Assembly (NCBI RefSeq): GCF_021391535.1
Contig: NZ_CP090066.1
Coordinates: forward strand, 2,307,501-2,371,500
DNA from: Aurantimonas sp. HBX-1
Lineage (GTDB): Bacteria; Pseudomonadota; Alphaproteobacteria; Rhizobiales; Rhizobiaceae
Length of the DNA: 64,000 nucleotides
Reading direction: 5' to 3'
The notes beneath the pieces are model-generated. The model ran no database searches, was not told where the DNA came from, and saw nothing but the letters and a program-made list of their open reading frames with translations. This document shows, one piece after another, positions 18,202-26,549 of this stretch (position 1 is the first letter of the stretch; each line of letters starts with the position of its first letter). Position numbers and translations under genes: made by a program.

Positions 18202-18277
18202 GTGCTGATGCTGTTTCGCCGCCTGGCCTGCCGGCCCGTCTTCGGGCCAGCGCCGGAGATCAGGAGCGGCCCGCGGC

Positions 18278-20326
18278 CTAGCCGCTGCCGCCTTGTGGCG
18301 GCGCGTCGGTGCGTTCGACGGGAACGCTGAATACCTGCCCCGGATAGATCAGATGCGGGTTCCGGATCTGATCGCCATTGGCGAGATAGATCACCACGTA
18401 GCGGCTGCCCAGCCCGTAGGTCTCCCGCGAGATCCGCCAGAGCGAGTCGCCGCGCCTGATGATCACCCGCCCCGGCGCCGTGGTCAGCGCTTCCTGCCGC
18501 GTCACCGGCACCAGATCCTCCGGCGATGCAGCGCCCGGCGCGTCCGGCTCCGGAGCGGCCTGTTCGTCCGCTGTCGCCGGCACGGCAGGAGCCAACGTGC
18601 CGGCATCGGCACGGGAAGCCTCTCCCGTGCTCCTGTCCGCCACGGCCGCGGCCTCGGCCGTCCGATCGGCGGCGGCGTCGCCGCCGGCGGAAATCGCCGG
18701 CGCGTCACGTGGCGTCGCTGCGTCCGCCACCGCCGCTGCGTCCGGTACGTCGGTCGGGGCACGCGGCGTCGTGCCGGCGTCAGGCGGCGATGGCGAGGCG
18801 CTCGCGGTGCTATCCGCGCCAGCCCGGCCGGCTGGCGTCCCGTCGTCGCCGGTGCGATCGGCCGCATCGTCTCCGGCAGGCCCGTCGGAGCCGGCCGGGA
18901 GCGGCGCCACCATCGCCACGGACGTCCCCTCCGGCCGCTGGAACGGCACTTCCGCGCGCATCTCGACGCCGCCCCTTGGCGCCAGCTGGTCGGCGCGCAC
19001 CAGGTGATCGCCTGGCGCCACCGGGGCATCCGCACTCACCAGGAAGCGGCCTTCGCGGCTCGCCCGGTCCTCGGCGATCAGCACGTTGTCGATATAGACG
19101 CGCACCTGCGCGCCGGGCCTCGCGGCACCGGCGACGTACAATTTGCCGGACTCGATCTCCACCGCCTCGACACGCAGCACCGGCACGGCCGGCGCCGGCT
19201 CGGGCTCAGACTGTCCGGTTCGGGACGGCGGCGCCGCCGCTGCCAATTCGGCGGGCGCCGAGGTGTCGGCGCCAGTGCCTGCCAGACCCGGCTCGTTCCC
19301 CGCCGCGGCGCCGGGTGCCTGCGTCGTATCGGAAGGCGCCGCCGATCGCGGCGGGACGACGGCCGGCGCGGTCTCCTGCGGCTGTCCGGCGGGAACGCTG
19401 ATCAGCCGCGACGCCTGGTTCGGCGCCTCCACCATGGCCAGCAATTCGCTTTCGCGGCCGGGCTCCGGCACCGAGACGATGGCCGTTTCCTCTGAGGTCG
19501 CGACGGCGCCGTCCTCGGCGGTGGCGACGATCCGGATGGCATGGTCGCCCGGCCCCAGCGGCTTTTCCAGCGCGATCGCGAACTCGCCGGCGGCGCTGGC
19601 CGTGTCGGTGCCGACCGTGGCGTCGCCGTCCGTGAGCGATATCCGGCTGCCGGGCGCCGCCCGTCCGGCGATCACCGTCGCGCCGTCCGGCTCGACCCGC
19701 AGCAGGTCGAAGCGCGGCAGCGGGCCGGTCGCGTCCGCGCCGGCGTCAGGCTCCGCTGCGGCGGGCGCCGCGGCATCGCCGGCATCGGCCGCGATGTCCT
19801 CCGGGCCGGTCGCCGTGGATGTTTCCACCGCCGCCCGGCGCTCCGCATCCGGGACCGTCGGCTGCGGCGCTGATTCCGCTGGCCCCGCGGCGCCCGGCGC
19901 CGGTGCCGGCGCCGGTGCCACGGCCGCTGCGCCCTGCCCGGCGCTCTCGGCAAGGTTTCCCGTGTCCGCCGGGCGTTCCTGCGGCGCCTCGACCACCGCC
20001 GCCGTCGATTCGCCCGTCGGGCTCGGGGTAGTCGGCGACGCTGATGAGCCCTCGGGCGCGGCCTCGTCGGGCAGCGCCTCGCCGGCGGCACCCGGCGCCT
20101 GCCGGTTCGCGTCGGAGCCGGACGGACCGGCGGTCTCGCCCGGCCCGGCAGCCGGGACATCCGCTGCCGGCACCGGCGGCAGGGCCGCGACATCGGTTTC
20201 TGCTGCTTCCTGCGGGCGATTGGAAATGCGCAGCCGCTCGCTCTGCAGCATGTCCCAGTAGCCGGCGACGATCGCCACCAGCAGGACCACGCAGACCAGA
20301 AGAATTCCGACGACTTTCCGCTGCAT
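18278..20326 (-). CDS. LysM-domain protein with a long Ala/Pro/Gly-rich linker
   Basis: A protein of about 682 residues. One N-terminal membrane anchor (VVGILLVCVVLLVAIVAGYW) is followed by roughly 190 residues of Ala/Pro/Gly/Asp-rich low complexity, two beta-rich Ig/Big-like segments (near 215-295 and 390-470; each reads as a short adhesive repeat), another disordered stretch, and a C-terminal LysM domain (RRGDSLWRISRETYGLGSRY and NPHLIYPGQVF). LysM binds peptidoglycan. The layout suggests an inner-membrane-anchored periplasmic protein reaching the wall. I chose the ATG at 20326 because the basic MQRK then precedes the anchor; a GTG at 20350 is possible. Function unknown. Confidence 0.8.
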   Translation of the reverse strand: MQRKVVGILLVCVVLLVAIVAGYWDMLQSERLRISNRPQEAAETDVAALPPVPAADVPAAGPGETAGPSGSDANRQAPGAAGEALPDEAAPEGSSASPTTPSPTGESTAAVVEAPQERPADTGNLAESAGQGAAAVAPAPAPAPGAAGPAESAPQPTVPDAERRAAVETSTATGPEDIAADAGDAAAPAAAEPDAGADATGPLPRFDLLRVEPDGATVIAGRAAPGSRISLTDGDATVGTDTASAAGEFAIALEKPLGPGDHAIRIVATAEDGAVATSEETAIVSVPEPGRESELLAMVEAPNQASRLISVPAGQPQETAPAVVPPRSAAPSDTTQAPGAAAGNEPGLAGTGADTSAPAELAAAAPPSRTGQSEPEPAPAVPVLRVEAVEIESGKLYVAGAARPGAQVRVYIDNVLIAEDRASREGRFLVSADAPVAPGDHLVRADQLAPRGGVEMRAEVPFQRPEGTSVAMVAPLPAGSDGPAGDDAADRTGDDGTPAGRAGADSTASASPSPPDAGTTPRAPTDVPDAAAVADAATPRDAPAISAGGDAAADRTAEAAAVADRSTGEASRADAGTLAPAVPATADEQAAPEPDAPGAASPEDLVPVTRQEALTTAPGRVIIRRGDSLWRISRETYGLGSRYVVIYLANGDQIRNPHLIYPGQVFSVPVERTDAPPQGGSG

Positions 20327-20591
20327 CACGACACCATGCCCCGCCGTCACCTCCGGCCATCGCGAGGCGCTTTCTCACGACCTTTATCGAAGCCCCGCCG
20401 GCCTCACAAGCAAGCCGCGCCGCGGCAAGGGCGCCAGCATCGCCCGGCGGGCTTGTCGGCGGCTGGATCGACACCCGCCAACGGGATGCCGCACCGCTGC
20501 AGCCGTCCCGCCCCCGCCGCCCGCCCCACCGCGCCAGGGCGATCCGCCCGGGCGCGATCCGCGCTTTCCGACAGCTTGGCCGCCGATCGAC

Positions 20592-20669
20592 GGCTACGGC
20601 TATAGTTATGGTTATGGTTATGGTTATGGCTACTGCTACGGAAGCGGAAGCGGAAGCGGAAGCGGAAGC
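20592..20669. repeat. hexanucleotide tandem repeat array between the LysM gene and tRNA-Ser
   Basis: The 404-base stretch 20351-20754 holds no gene I can support. Within it, 13 hexamers follow each other without a break: variants of GGCTAC/GGTTAT (20592-20639, including four exact GTTATG units from 20605) and then five exact GGAAGC copies (20640-20669). On the plus strand the array would read as alternating Gly-Tyr then Gly-Ser, but no start codon opens that frame and it would run through the tRNA. It is best treated as a simple-sequence repeat that may vary in copy number. Confidence 0.85.
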
Positions 20670-20717
20670 ATCCGCCCCGACTCCCGGCATAGCCAGCGGC
20701 TTTTGCCGCTTGCTCTC

Positions 20718-20746
20718 TTGCCAGCGGCGGCTGGCGCGCGTATTGC
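20718..20746 (+). promoter_or_regulatory. candidate promoter of tRNA-Ser
   Basis: TTGCCA (20718-20723) and TATTGC (20741-20746) are separated by exactly 17 bases, and 8 bases remain to the first tRNA base. The -35 box is close to the alphaproteobacterial TTGACA form; the -10 box is weak. Position is the main argument. Confidence 0.4.
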
Positions 20747-20754
20747 CCGTCCCC

Positions 20755-20844
20755 GGAGAGGTGGCCGAGTGGTCGAAGGCGCTCCCCTGCTAAGGGAGTA
20801 TACCAGCGATGGTATCGAGGGTTCGAATCCCTTCCTCTCCGCCA
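20755..20844 (+). tRNA. tRNA-Ser (anticodon GCU)
   Basis: A 90-base tRNA including an encoded CCA end. The acceptor arm GGAGAGG pairs with CCTCTCC, the discriminator is G, and the anticodon arm CTCCC-CTGCTAA-GGGAG gives anticodon GCT, reading AGC/AGU serine codons. A long variable arm (TATACCAGCGATGGTATC) and the T-arm GAGGGTTCGAATCCCTTC-like segment are as expected for a class II tRNA. Its 3' end serves as the left attachment site of the island that follows. Confidence 0.97.
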
Positions 20845-20845
20845 T
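20828..20845. repeat. attL: 3' end of tRNA-Ser, left direct repeat of the island
   Basis: TCCCTTCCTCTCCGCCAT at the tRNA 3' end is repeated exactly at 47693-47710 in the same orientation. The flanking bases differ on both sides, so the identity block is 18 bases. Site-specific integration into a tRNA 3' end that restores the gene is the standard explanation. Confidence 0.85.
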
Positions 20846-21075
20846 GTTACCAGATCATGTTCCTGATATAATTGATTTTTTTGATCGGTTCGCAGCCGCA
20901 GCCCCAGCACCAGCCCCAGCAAGCCGATCCCTACGTAGGACCCGTGTCATAGCATCCTGCTGATTGCACCGGGCGGCCACGCAACTCTTCATCCTGCGCC
21001 TTGGCTGATGAAAGGCCGCTGATGGGGCCGCCGCGATTGAGGGGAGAGGGTGAAACGAACGCGCCCCCAACCTAA

Positions 21076-21726
21076 TCTCGGGCGCCGACGACCCAGGCAA
21101 TCGCCGGCCGGCAGCTCTACGGCCCGCTCGTCGCCAATGCGGAAAGGCTCGCCTATGTGGCGAAGGCGTTCCATTGGCCACTGGAATTCCCGGACGTGAT
21201 GGCGCCAAAGGGCGAGACGCCCGGCGGGTTCGACGTCGTGCTCGGCAATCCGCCATGGGAGCGGATCAAACTGCAGGAGCAGGAATTCTTCGCTGCCCGC
21301 TCGCCGGAGATCGCCGGCGCGCCGAACAAGGCGGCGCGCGAGAAGCTAATCAAGGCGCTGGAAAAGGGGGAATCCGAAACGCCAGAGCGGAAGCTCTTCG
21401 AAGCCTTCACCTTCGCCAAGCGGGAGGCGGAAGCAGTCTCGACCTTCGTGCGCGTCCCGGGCGAGGATGGCGGGCGCTTTCCGCTCACCGGGCGAGGTGA
21501 CGTCAACACCTATGCGCTCTTTGCCGAACTCTTCGCGCGGCTGTCGGAGGGCAAGGGCCGCGCCGGCGTCATCGTGCCGACGGGCACTGCGACGGATGCG
21601 ACGACCGCGCCGTTTTTTGAAGGTATTGTTTCAAACAACCGACTCGTATCGCTATTTGATTTTAAAATAGACTTGGAATATTCCCGGCAGTTCATCGGAC
21701 TACGAAATTTTCTTTGCTCACTGTAG
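21076..21726 (+). pseudogene. N-6 adenine DNA methylase, 5'-truncated and frameshifted (first fragment)
   Basis: The open frame begins after a TAA at 21073 and enters homologous-looking sequence at about 21091 without a start codon: it reads through AYVAKAFHWPLEFPDVM, GGFDVVLGNPPWERIKL, and TYALFAELFARLSEGKGRAG. NPPW is motif IV of the adenine methylases of the Eco57I type. The N-terminal half with the SAM-binding motif is missing. At the A run 21664-21667 one base appears lost: restoring it turns DFKID into DFKNRLGIFPAV and joins the frame to the next fragment. So this is half of one broken gene, probably once part of a type IIG/BREX/DISARM-like methylase of over 1000 residues. The 230 bases between the tRNA and 21076 hold nothing recognisable. 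Confidence 0.8.
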
Positions 21727-22985
21727 GCGTTGGGTCCCCAAGTGCAGAATTTGCATTGTTTATCACCGAGACTGCGGATCTAAGCGATCGAGCAAAGATC
21801 TTCGAGATAAGCGCTGCATCAATTGCTCGCATGAACCAAATACAAAAACGGCACCAGTTTCGCTCTAACGTGGACGCCTTAGTCACTGCGAAGATATATT
21901 ATAATTCAGATGTATTAGTGAACGATGGAATTATAAATGGCGATCCGTGGGGCATCAACTTTCTTCACCACTTCGACATGTCTAACGATTCATCGCTTTT
22001 CAAGAAAGCCGCATTTTTGAGATCAGAAGGCTTTCACCTAAGTGGAATTGAGTGGCTTTACGAAGGAAACTCGAAATCTGTGCGGTTTCTTCCATTGTAT
22101 GAAGCGAAGATGTGCGATTTATACAATCACCGTGCGGCCGGGTACTCGGCCGACCAAATTGAAAGAGGCTACCGTGCTCTGCCCGACACGGATTTGGCCT
22201 CCTACGCTGATCGCGAATTTAATCCACTGCCCTTTTACTGGGTCGAGTGGGAGATCGCCGTATCTCGCATGCCCATTTCGACGTCGCCTTATCTCCTTGG
22301 TTTTCGGGACATATCTACAAGCATTACGGAGAGGAGCTTCATTCCAACGTTTATTCCATTGTCTGCAGTCGGAAATATTATTCCGCTTATATTTTGCAAA
22401 AACGCAAATAAATCTCTGTTATTAGGACTTTACTGCAATTTGTCATCAATGGTATTTGATTATGTTGCGCGGCAGAAAATGGGTAGACTACATTTTAACT
22501 ACTTCATTGTAAAGCAACCGCCAGTCAAGAATCAGGAATTCTACACCGAATCCCGCCTCGTGTTCGTCACGTCCCGCGTGCTCGAACTCACCTACACCTC
22601 CTGGTCAATGCAGCCTTTCGCAATAGACCTCGGCTATGACGGCGAGCCCTTTATCTGGGACGAGGACCGCCGCGCGCTGCTGCGCGCTGAACTCGACGCC
22701 TTCTACGCCGCGGCCTACGGCCTGACCCGCGACGAGCTGCGCTACGTGCTCGATCCGGCCGACGTGAAGGGGCCGGACTACCCCTCCGAGACTTTCCGCG
22801 TGCTGAAGAATCGCGAGATGCGCGAATATGGCGAATACCGCACCCGCCGCCTCGTGCTCGAAGCCTGGGACCGGTTCACCGAGGACGGCACCTTCGCGAG
22901 CCTCGACCTTCACTCCGCCGAGCCCGTGCCCGATCTGACACCGCAAGCGACGCTGCCCGAGCGGGCGGACAACGCGGCGGCCTGA
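21666..22985 (+). pseudogene. N-6 adenine DNA methylase, C-terminal fragment with specificity region
   Basis: The same gene continued in another frame. It opens with NRLGIFPAVHRTTKFSLLTV, matching the FPAV-x-x-x-x-KFSLLT pattern of these methylases, and ends with SWSMQPFAIDLGYDGEPFIW, SETFRVLKNREMREYGEYRT and RLVLEAWDRF, a conserved C-terminus of large Eco57I-like methylases. Between about 21620 and 22550 the sequence is markedly AT-rich while both ends are GC-rich; this covers the expected target-recognition domain, suggesting the specificity segment was swapped in. The stop is 3 bases before the HNH gene, so the two formed one operon. Whether any functional protein is made from this fragment is doubtful. 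Confidence 0.8.
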
Positions 22986-22988
22986 TCC

Positions 22989-23849
22989 ATGGCCGTGACC
23001 AGCGGACCTGCCGAGGACGCGCCCGAGGCTCTCGCCCCGCCCTACACCCTCGAAACGCCGCCGAGCCCGGCGGTCGAATACGAGTGCGGGGACGTCACCT
23101 ATCGCAGCGGCTTCCGGCTGCCGGCGGGGCGCGAGGACGCTTGGCTCGCCTATGACAGCGCCGACTTTCCGGGCCGGCTGTGGCTCGCGGCCGAGAACAC
23201 CCATGGCCGCTTCTACGCCGCTTTGGCCTCGCCTGGCATAACCGCCGAGATCGGCTGGCCGAGCGTCGACATGCCGGGGCCGGGGCTGAAGCGCTACGCC
23301 TTCCGCAATCTCACCGCGCTGATGTACGGACTGAAGCGGGTCTACGAGCTCGGCGTCTCGCTGCCCGACACGCCGCTGGACCAGTTCCGCAAGGCGGCGA
23401 AAGACCTGCCGCGAACGACCGAGGCCGAGCGCCTCGTCGTCCAGCGCGTTGGCCAGGACGTTTTTCGCGAGGCGCTGATGGCCTACTGGTCGCGCCGCTG
23501 CGCAGTGACCGGCGTCGAACACCCGCGGCTTCTGCGCGCCAGCCATATCATCCCCTGGGCGGAATGCGGCGACAAGGAGCGGCTCGACGTCCACAACGGT
23601 CTCCTGCTTGCCGCTCATCTCGACGCCGCCTTCGAAGCCCATCTCATTGGCTTCGACGCGGAGGGTACAATCCGCTTCTCGCCGCGCCTGTCCGAGCCCG
23701 ACCGAACGCGCCTCGGCCTCGACTCAGCGATGCGCCTCCGCCGGACGGAGGCGAAGACGGCCGAACGCCTCGCGCGGCACCTGCAGCGAGTACTGGCGCA
23801 AAGTGAAAGCTGTGAGGTGGCGGCAGGCGAGTTTGACGTTATTCGCTAA
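22989..23849 (+). CDS. HNH endonuclease
   Basis: A 286-residue intact protein. The C-terminal half carries an HNH nuclease domain: RRCAVTGVEHPRLLRASHII and PWAECGDKERLDVHNGLLL, i.e. the C-x-V/T-G, SHI-x-PW and D-x-HNG-x-L elements with the catalytic His in ASHI and the Asn in HNG, then HLDAAFEAHLIGFD. The N-terminal half (1-140) has no motif I recognise and may bind DNA. It lies 3 bases after the broken methylase, so it may be the restriction partner or a separate defence nuclease. An active nuclease beside a dead methylase would be harmful if they were a true pair, which argues either for cleavage of foreign modified DNA or for low expression. Confidence 0.88.
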   Translation: MAVTSGPAEDAPEALAPPYTLETPPSPAVEYECGDVTYRSGFRLPAGREDAWLAYDSADFPGRLWLAAENTHGRFYAALASPGITAEIGWPSVDMPGPGLKRYAFRNLTALMYGLKRVYELGVSLPDTPLDQFRKAAKDLPRTTEAERLVVQRVGQDVFREALMAYWSRRCAVTGVEHPRLLRASHIIPWAECGDKERLDVHNGLLLAAHLDAAFEAHLIGFDAEGTIRFSPRLSEPDRTRLGLDSAMRLRRTEAKTAERLARHLQRVLAQSESCEVAAGEFDVIR

Positions 23850-23871
23850 AAGCTGGCAGTTAACTGGTCTA

Positions 23872-25212
23872 TCAACTGTAAGAAGTGTAATCCGACACTT
23901 TATCGGCTGTTAGACCTGCACCTAGATCCCCGATTAGTAGGCGCCGAAGCCGCGTGAGCGTGTTAGCGTTGTGCGCCACGTCGATACTCGCGGTCTCCAG
24001 GATTGTGGTGTGTCCGGTGATGGAAAAGCGCCCGTGAACTGCGTCTTCGGCGCCGAGGCCGGGATGATGGGGATAGAGCAGCGTCAACCGCGGGGCGCGA
24101 TAGAGCTGCGCATAGGCCATCATTTGATAGACATCGGCCTGCGAGACACCTTGCTTGGGATCATCGATCCGCGCGGATATCCGCTTCCACTTGGTGTCGA
24201 TGACATGGGTGACCCTGCCACCCTGGCGGATCAGGATGTCGGGCTTAGTCTGGAACAGGGCGCGTCCGTTGTCGTGGGCGCTCAGGCAGAACAGCCGGCC
24301 GCCTTGCAGCGAAACGGTGAGCCCGGTCCCTGCCAGCGCCCGGACAATCAAGCGCCCGACATATTCCTCAAACAGCGCATTCATCTCAAACAGCAAGGCA
24401 GTGCCCTGACCGGCGCCGCCCGTGGTCGTCTGATAGCGGTTCTGCAAGAAAAGCCGGGCCATAGCGAAGAGCTCCTGCCAGGACCGGTTGGTGCGGTCTA
24501 TCACAACCTGATCCCAGCGCAGCGCGGAAACCGGCACGTCGGTAACATCGGCATAGACGAAGGCAAGCTCGCGCAGACGTTGCTGGTTGGCGGCGCGCCG
24601 TGAGAGGCGCGCCAGGCGCATCACTGCCGCTTTCATGATCCGGTTGAGCGGCGTGTCTTCGGACAAAAGATCGAAGCGGCAGGCAAGACGCGTGGGATTG
24701 ACGGCATGGCGGGTGAACTGACGGATGATGTCGAGCTGGCCACGCAGGGTCGGCAGATCGTCTTCGCGGTTGACATAGCGGCGCGGCATCCCTTTGCGCA
24801 GGGCTTCGGTTAGCTTCTCGCAGAAGATGCGGATTAGAATCTCCAGCAGGGTTTCGCGCTGCCAGGCGAGATCAGCGATGACGCCGAGATCAATCTTGAG
24901 ATCGAGCGCAACGGCCAGCATATGCACAAGGCGCTTGCGGATCACCGCATTCTGCTGATCGGTTGTGTCACCGGGCGCCACATCGATCTTGGGCAGGATC
25001 TCCAGGCTCGCCTCGCCCGCTGCCAGGATTCCGACCACGCCGCGGGCGCGCAAGGCGTGCCGGCCATGTTCAAGCACGCCGTTGCCTCCGCGACCGGCAA
25101 AAGTCGAGCGGGCTGCCAGTGCGGCCAACCTGTCGGCGTGGCGGGAAGGAATCTGCCCTTCGCCTTCGCCATACGCGAGGTTGTCCCATTCCCGAACCGT
25201 GTAAAAGGGCAT
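23872..25212 (-). CDS. mcrC: McrC-like endonuclease subunit of a McrBC restriction system
   Basis: A 446-residue protein. The N-terminal half has the McrC pattern (VREWDNLAYGEGEG, LRARGVVGILAAGEASLEIL, then LPKID), and the C-terminal half carries a PD-(D/E)xK nuclease core: KPDILIRQGGRVTHVIDTKWK supplies the Asp and the D-x-K pair. In known McrBC systems McrC is the nuclease that works with the GTPase McrB to cut DNA containing modified cytosine. Its ATG overlaps the mcrB stop by one base (TGATG). McrC needs McrB, and here mcrB has an in-frame stop, so activity is uncertain. Confidence 0.88.
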   Translation of the reverse strand: MPFYTVREWDNLAYGEGEGQIPSRHADRLAALAARSTFAGRGGNGVLEHGRHALRARGVVGILAAGEASLEILPKIDVAPGDTTDQQNAVIRKRLVHMLAVALDLKIDLGVIADLAWQRETLLEILIRIFCEKLTEALRKGMPRRYVNREDDLPTLRGQLDIIRQFTRHAVNPTRLACRFDLLSEDTPLNRIMKAAVMRLARLSRRAANQQRLRELAFVYADVTDVPVSALRWDQVVIDRTNRSWQELFAMARLFLQNRYQTTTGGAGQGTALLFEMNALFEEYVGRLIVRALAGTGLTVSLQGGRLFCLSAHDNGRALFQTKPDILIRQGGRVTHVIDTKWKRISARIDDPKQGVSQADVYQMMAYAQLYRAPRLTLLYPHHPGLGAEDAVHGRFSITGHTTILETASIDVAHNANTLTRLRRLLIGDLGAGLTADKVSDYTSYS

Positions 25213-26546
25213 CAGGCAGAAAAATCCGAAAAGTCGAAATCTGCCTTCACGCTCCAGCTCATCTTGTCGCCGCCCAGTTCATCATCGGCGAAGCCGGCCG
25301 GCGCCGCCAATCGTTTGGCCTCGAGGAAATGCGAGCCATTGGTGCCGTTGTCATCGCCCAGTACCGCGGCGACCTTCGACCAATCCTCATGGAAATACTC
25401 TGCCAAGAGCGGGATGACCTTGTGACGCATGACGGCCTCGACATCGGCGCGGGAGCGGCAGCTGGTGAAGTAGGCGTGGCCGATCTGGTTTTCGCGATCG
25501 AATAGATATTCGATCCGCTCATTGATGATTTGGAGCAGCTTGCACAGATCGATTCCGTCGAGGTTCGCGGCTTCAATCCCCTTGGCCGCCAGGCCCTGGC
25601 GCAGTTCTCCGACGTTGGGCATCAGCTCGCGGAAGGTAAAGCGGCGGCGCAAGGCGGTGTCGAGTAGCGCGATCGAGCGGTCCGCCGTGTTCATCGTGCC
25701 GATAATATGGAGGTTGGCCGGCACGCCAAATTCATCCCCCGAATACGGCAAATGCACTCTGAGCGCATTGGCCTGACCCAGACGCTTATCGGGTTCCAGG
25801 AGCGTGATCAGCTCGCCGAAAACCTTGGAAATATTGGCCCGGTTGATCTCGTCGATGATCAGCACGAAGGCCTCCCGTTCAACCTGGGCATCGGCTTCCT
25901 TGATCGCGCTGTTCATGTATCGCTCAAGGGCGGGAATATTGAGCCGCTCCTTTCTCAGCCCGTAGAGCGACCGCATCGTGAAATTGCCGTCATAGATCTC
26001 GGTAACGGGAACGCCTGCAGGATCGTGCCAGAGCCAGCGGACGGCACGTCTGTGAGCAAATTTCCCATCCGATCGTGGATAATACTCGTACTGTCCGGTC
26101 ACCTCGCCTATGGCGCGGATCAACCTGTTCCCTTTCGAGACTACAATAATATCGCCCGCCTTAAGACGATTACGAAACGTTTCCGTGATCGATACTTGAC
26201 CAGACTGTAGGGTGACAGGCCCTTCGATCTTGCCTTGTGCCTCGCATGCTTTCAGAATCTCCTCAGCGTTTTCGTACTTTGGGTCGCTCCAGTCGATATC
26301 CTCCCAGTCAAGGAGAGTGTAACCGCCTTCGATCACTTGCTCGAATAGCTCTTGGTCGCCAGCATGCCTACTGAATCCCACCGACATCTTGTAAATCTGG
26401 CGGCCCTCCGTCGTTATTCTATTGCTTATCGCTTTCTTACCGAGTCCGGTTTCGGCCCGCTTCGCGATGCGCCGGAATATCCCGGGCACAGTTTCCAGCC
26501 GGAATCCTACAGAGGCGGCTTCCTCATCGTCGTCGGATCCGGTCAT
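25212..26546 (-). pseudogene. mcrB: McrB-like GTPase, C-terminal part (downstream of an in-frame amber stop)
   Basis: Residues after the break include the Walker B segment FVLIIDEINRANISKVFGEL, the GTMNTADRSIALLDTALRRR sensor region that is diagnostic of McrB-family AAA+ GTPases, and a C-terminal helical domain. It is in exactly the same frame as the upstream part; only TAG (26552-26550) and one codon separate it from an ATG at 26546. Reinitiation at that ATG could give a separate 444-residue polypeptide lacking the P-loop. Alternatively the gene is simply dead. It is coupled to mcrC by a one-base overlap. Confidence 0.75.
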
Positions 26547-26549
26547 AGG

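Noticed and set aside
20703..20963. Plus-strand frame with Gly-Tyr and Gly-Ser repeats running into tRNA-Ser
   Set aside because: No start codon opens the repeat frame, and it reads through the whole tRNA, which is a certain RNA gene.
22605..23642. 345-codon minus-strand frame over the methylase end and HNH gene
   Set aside because: Antisense to intact HNH motifs; no recognisable domain.
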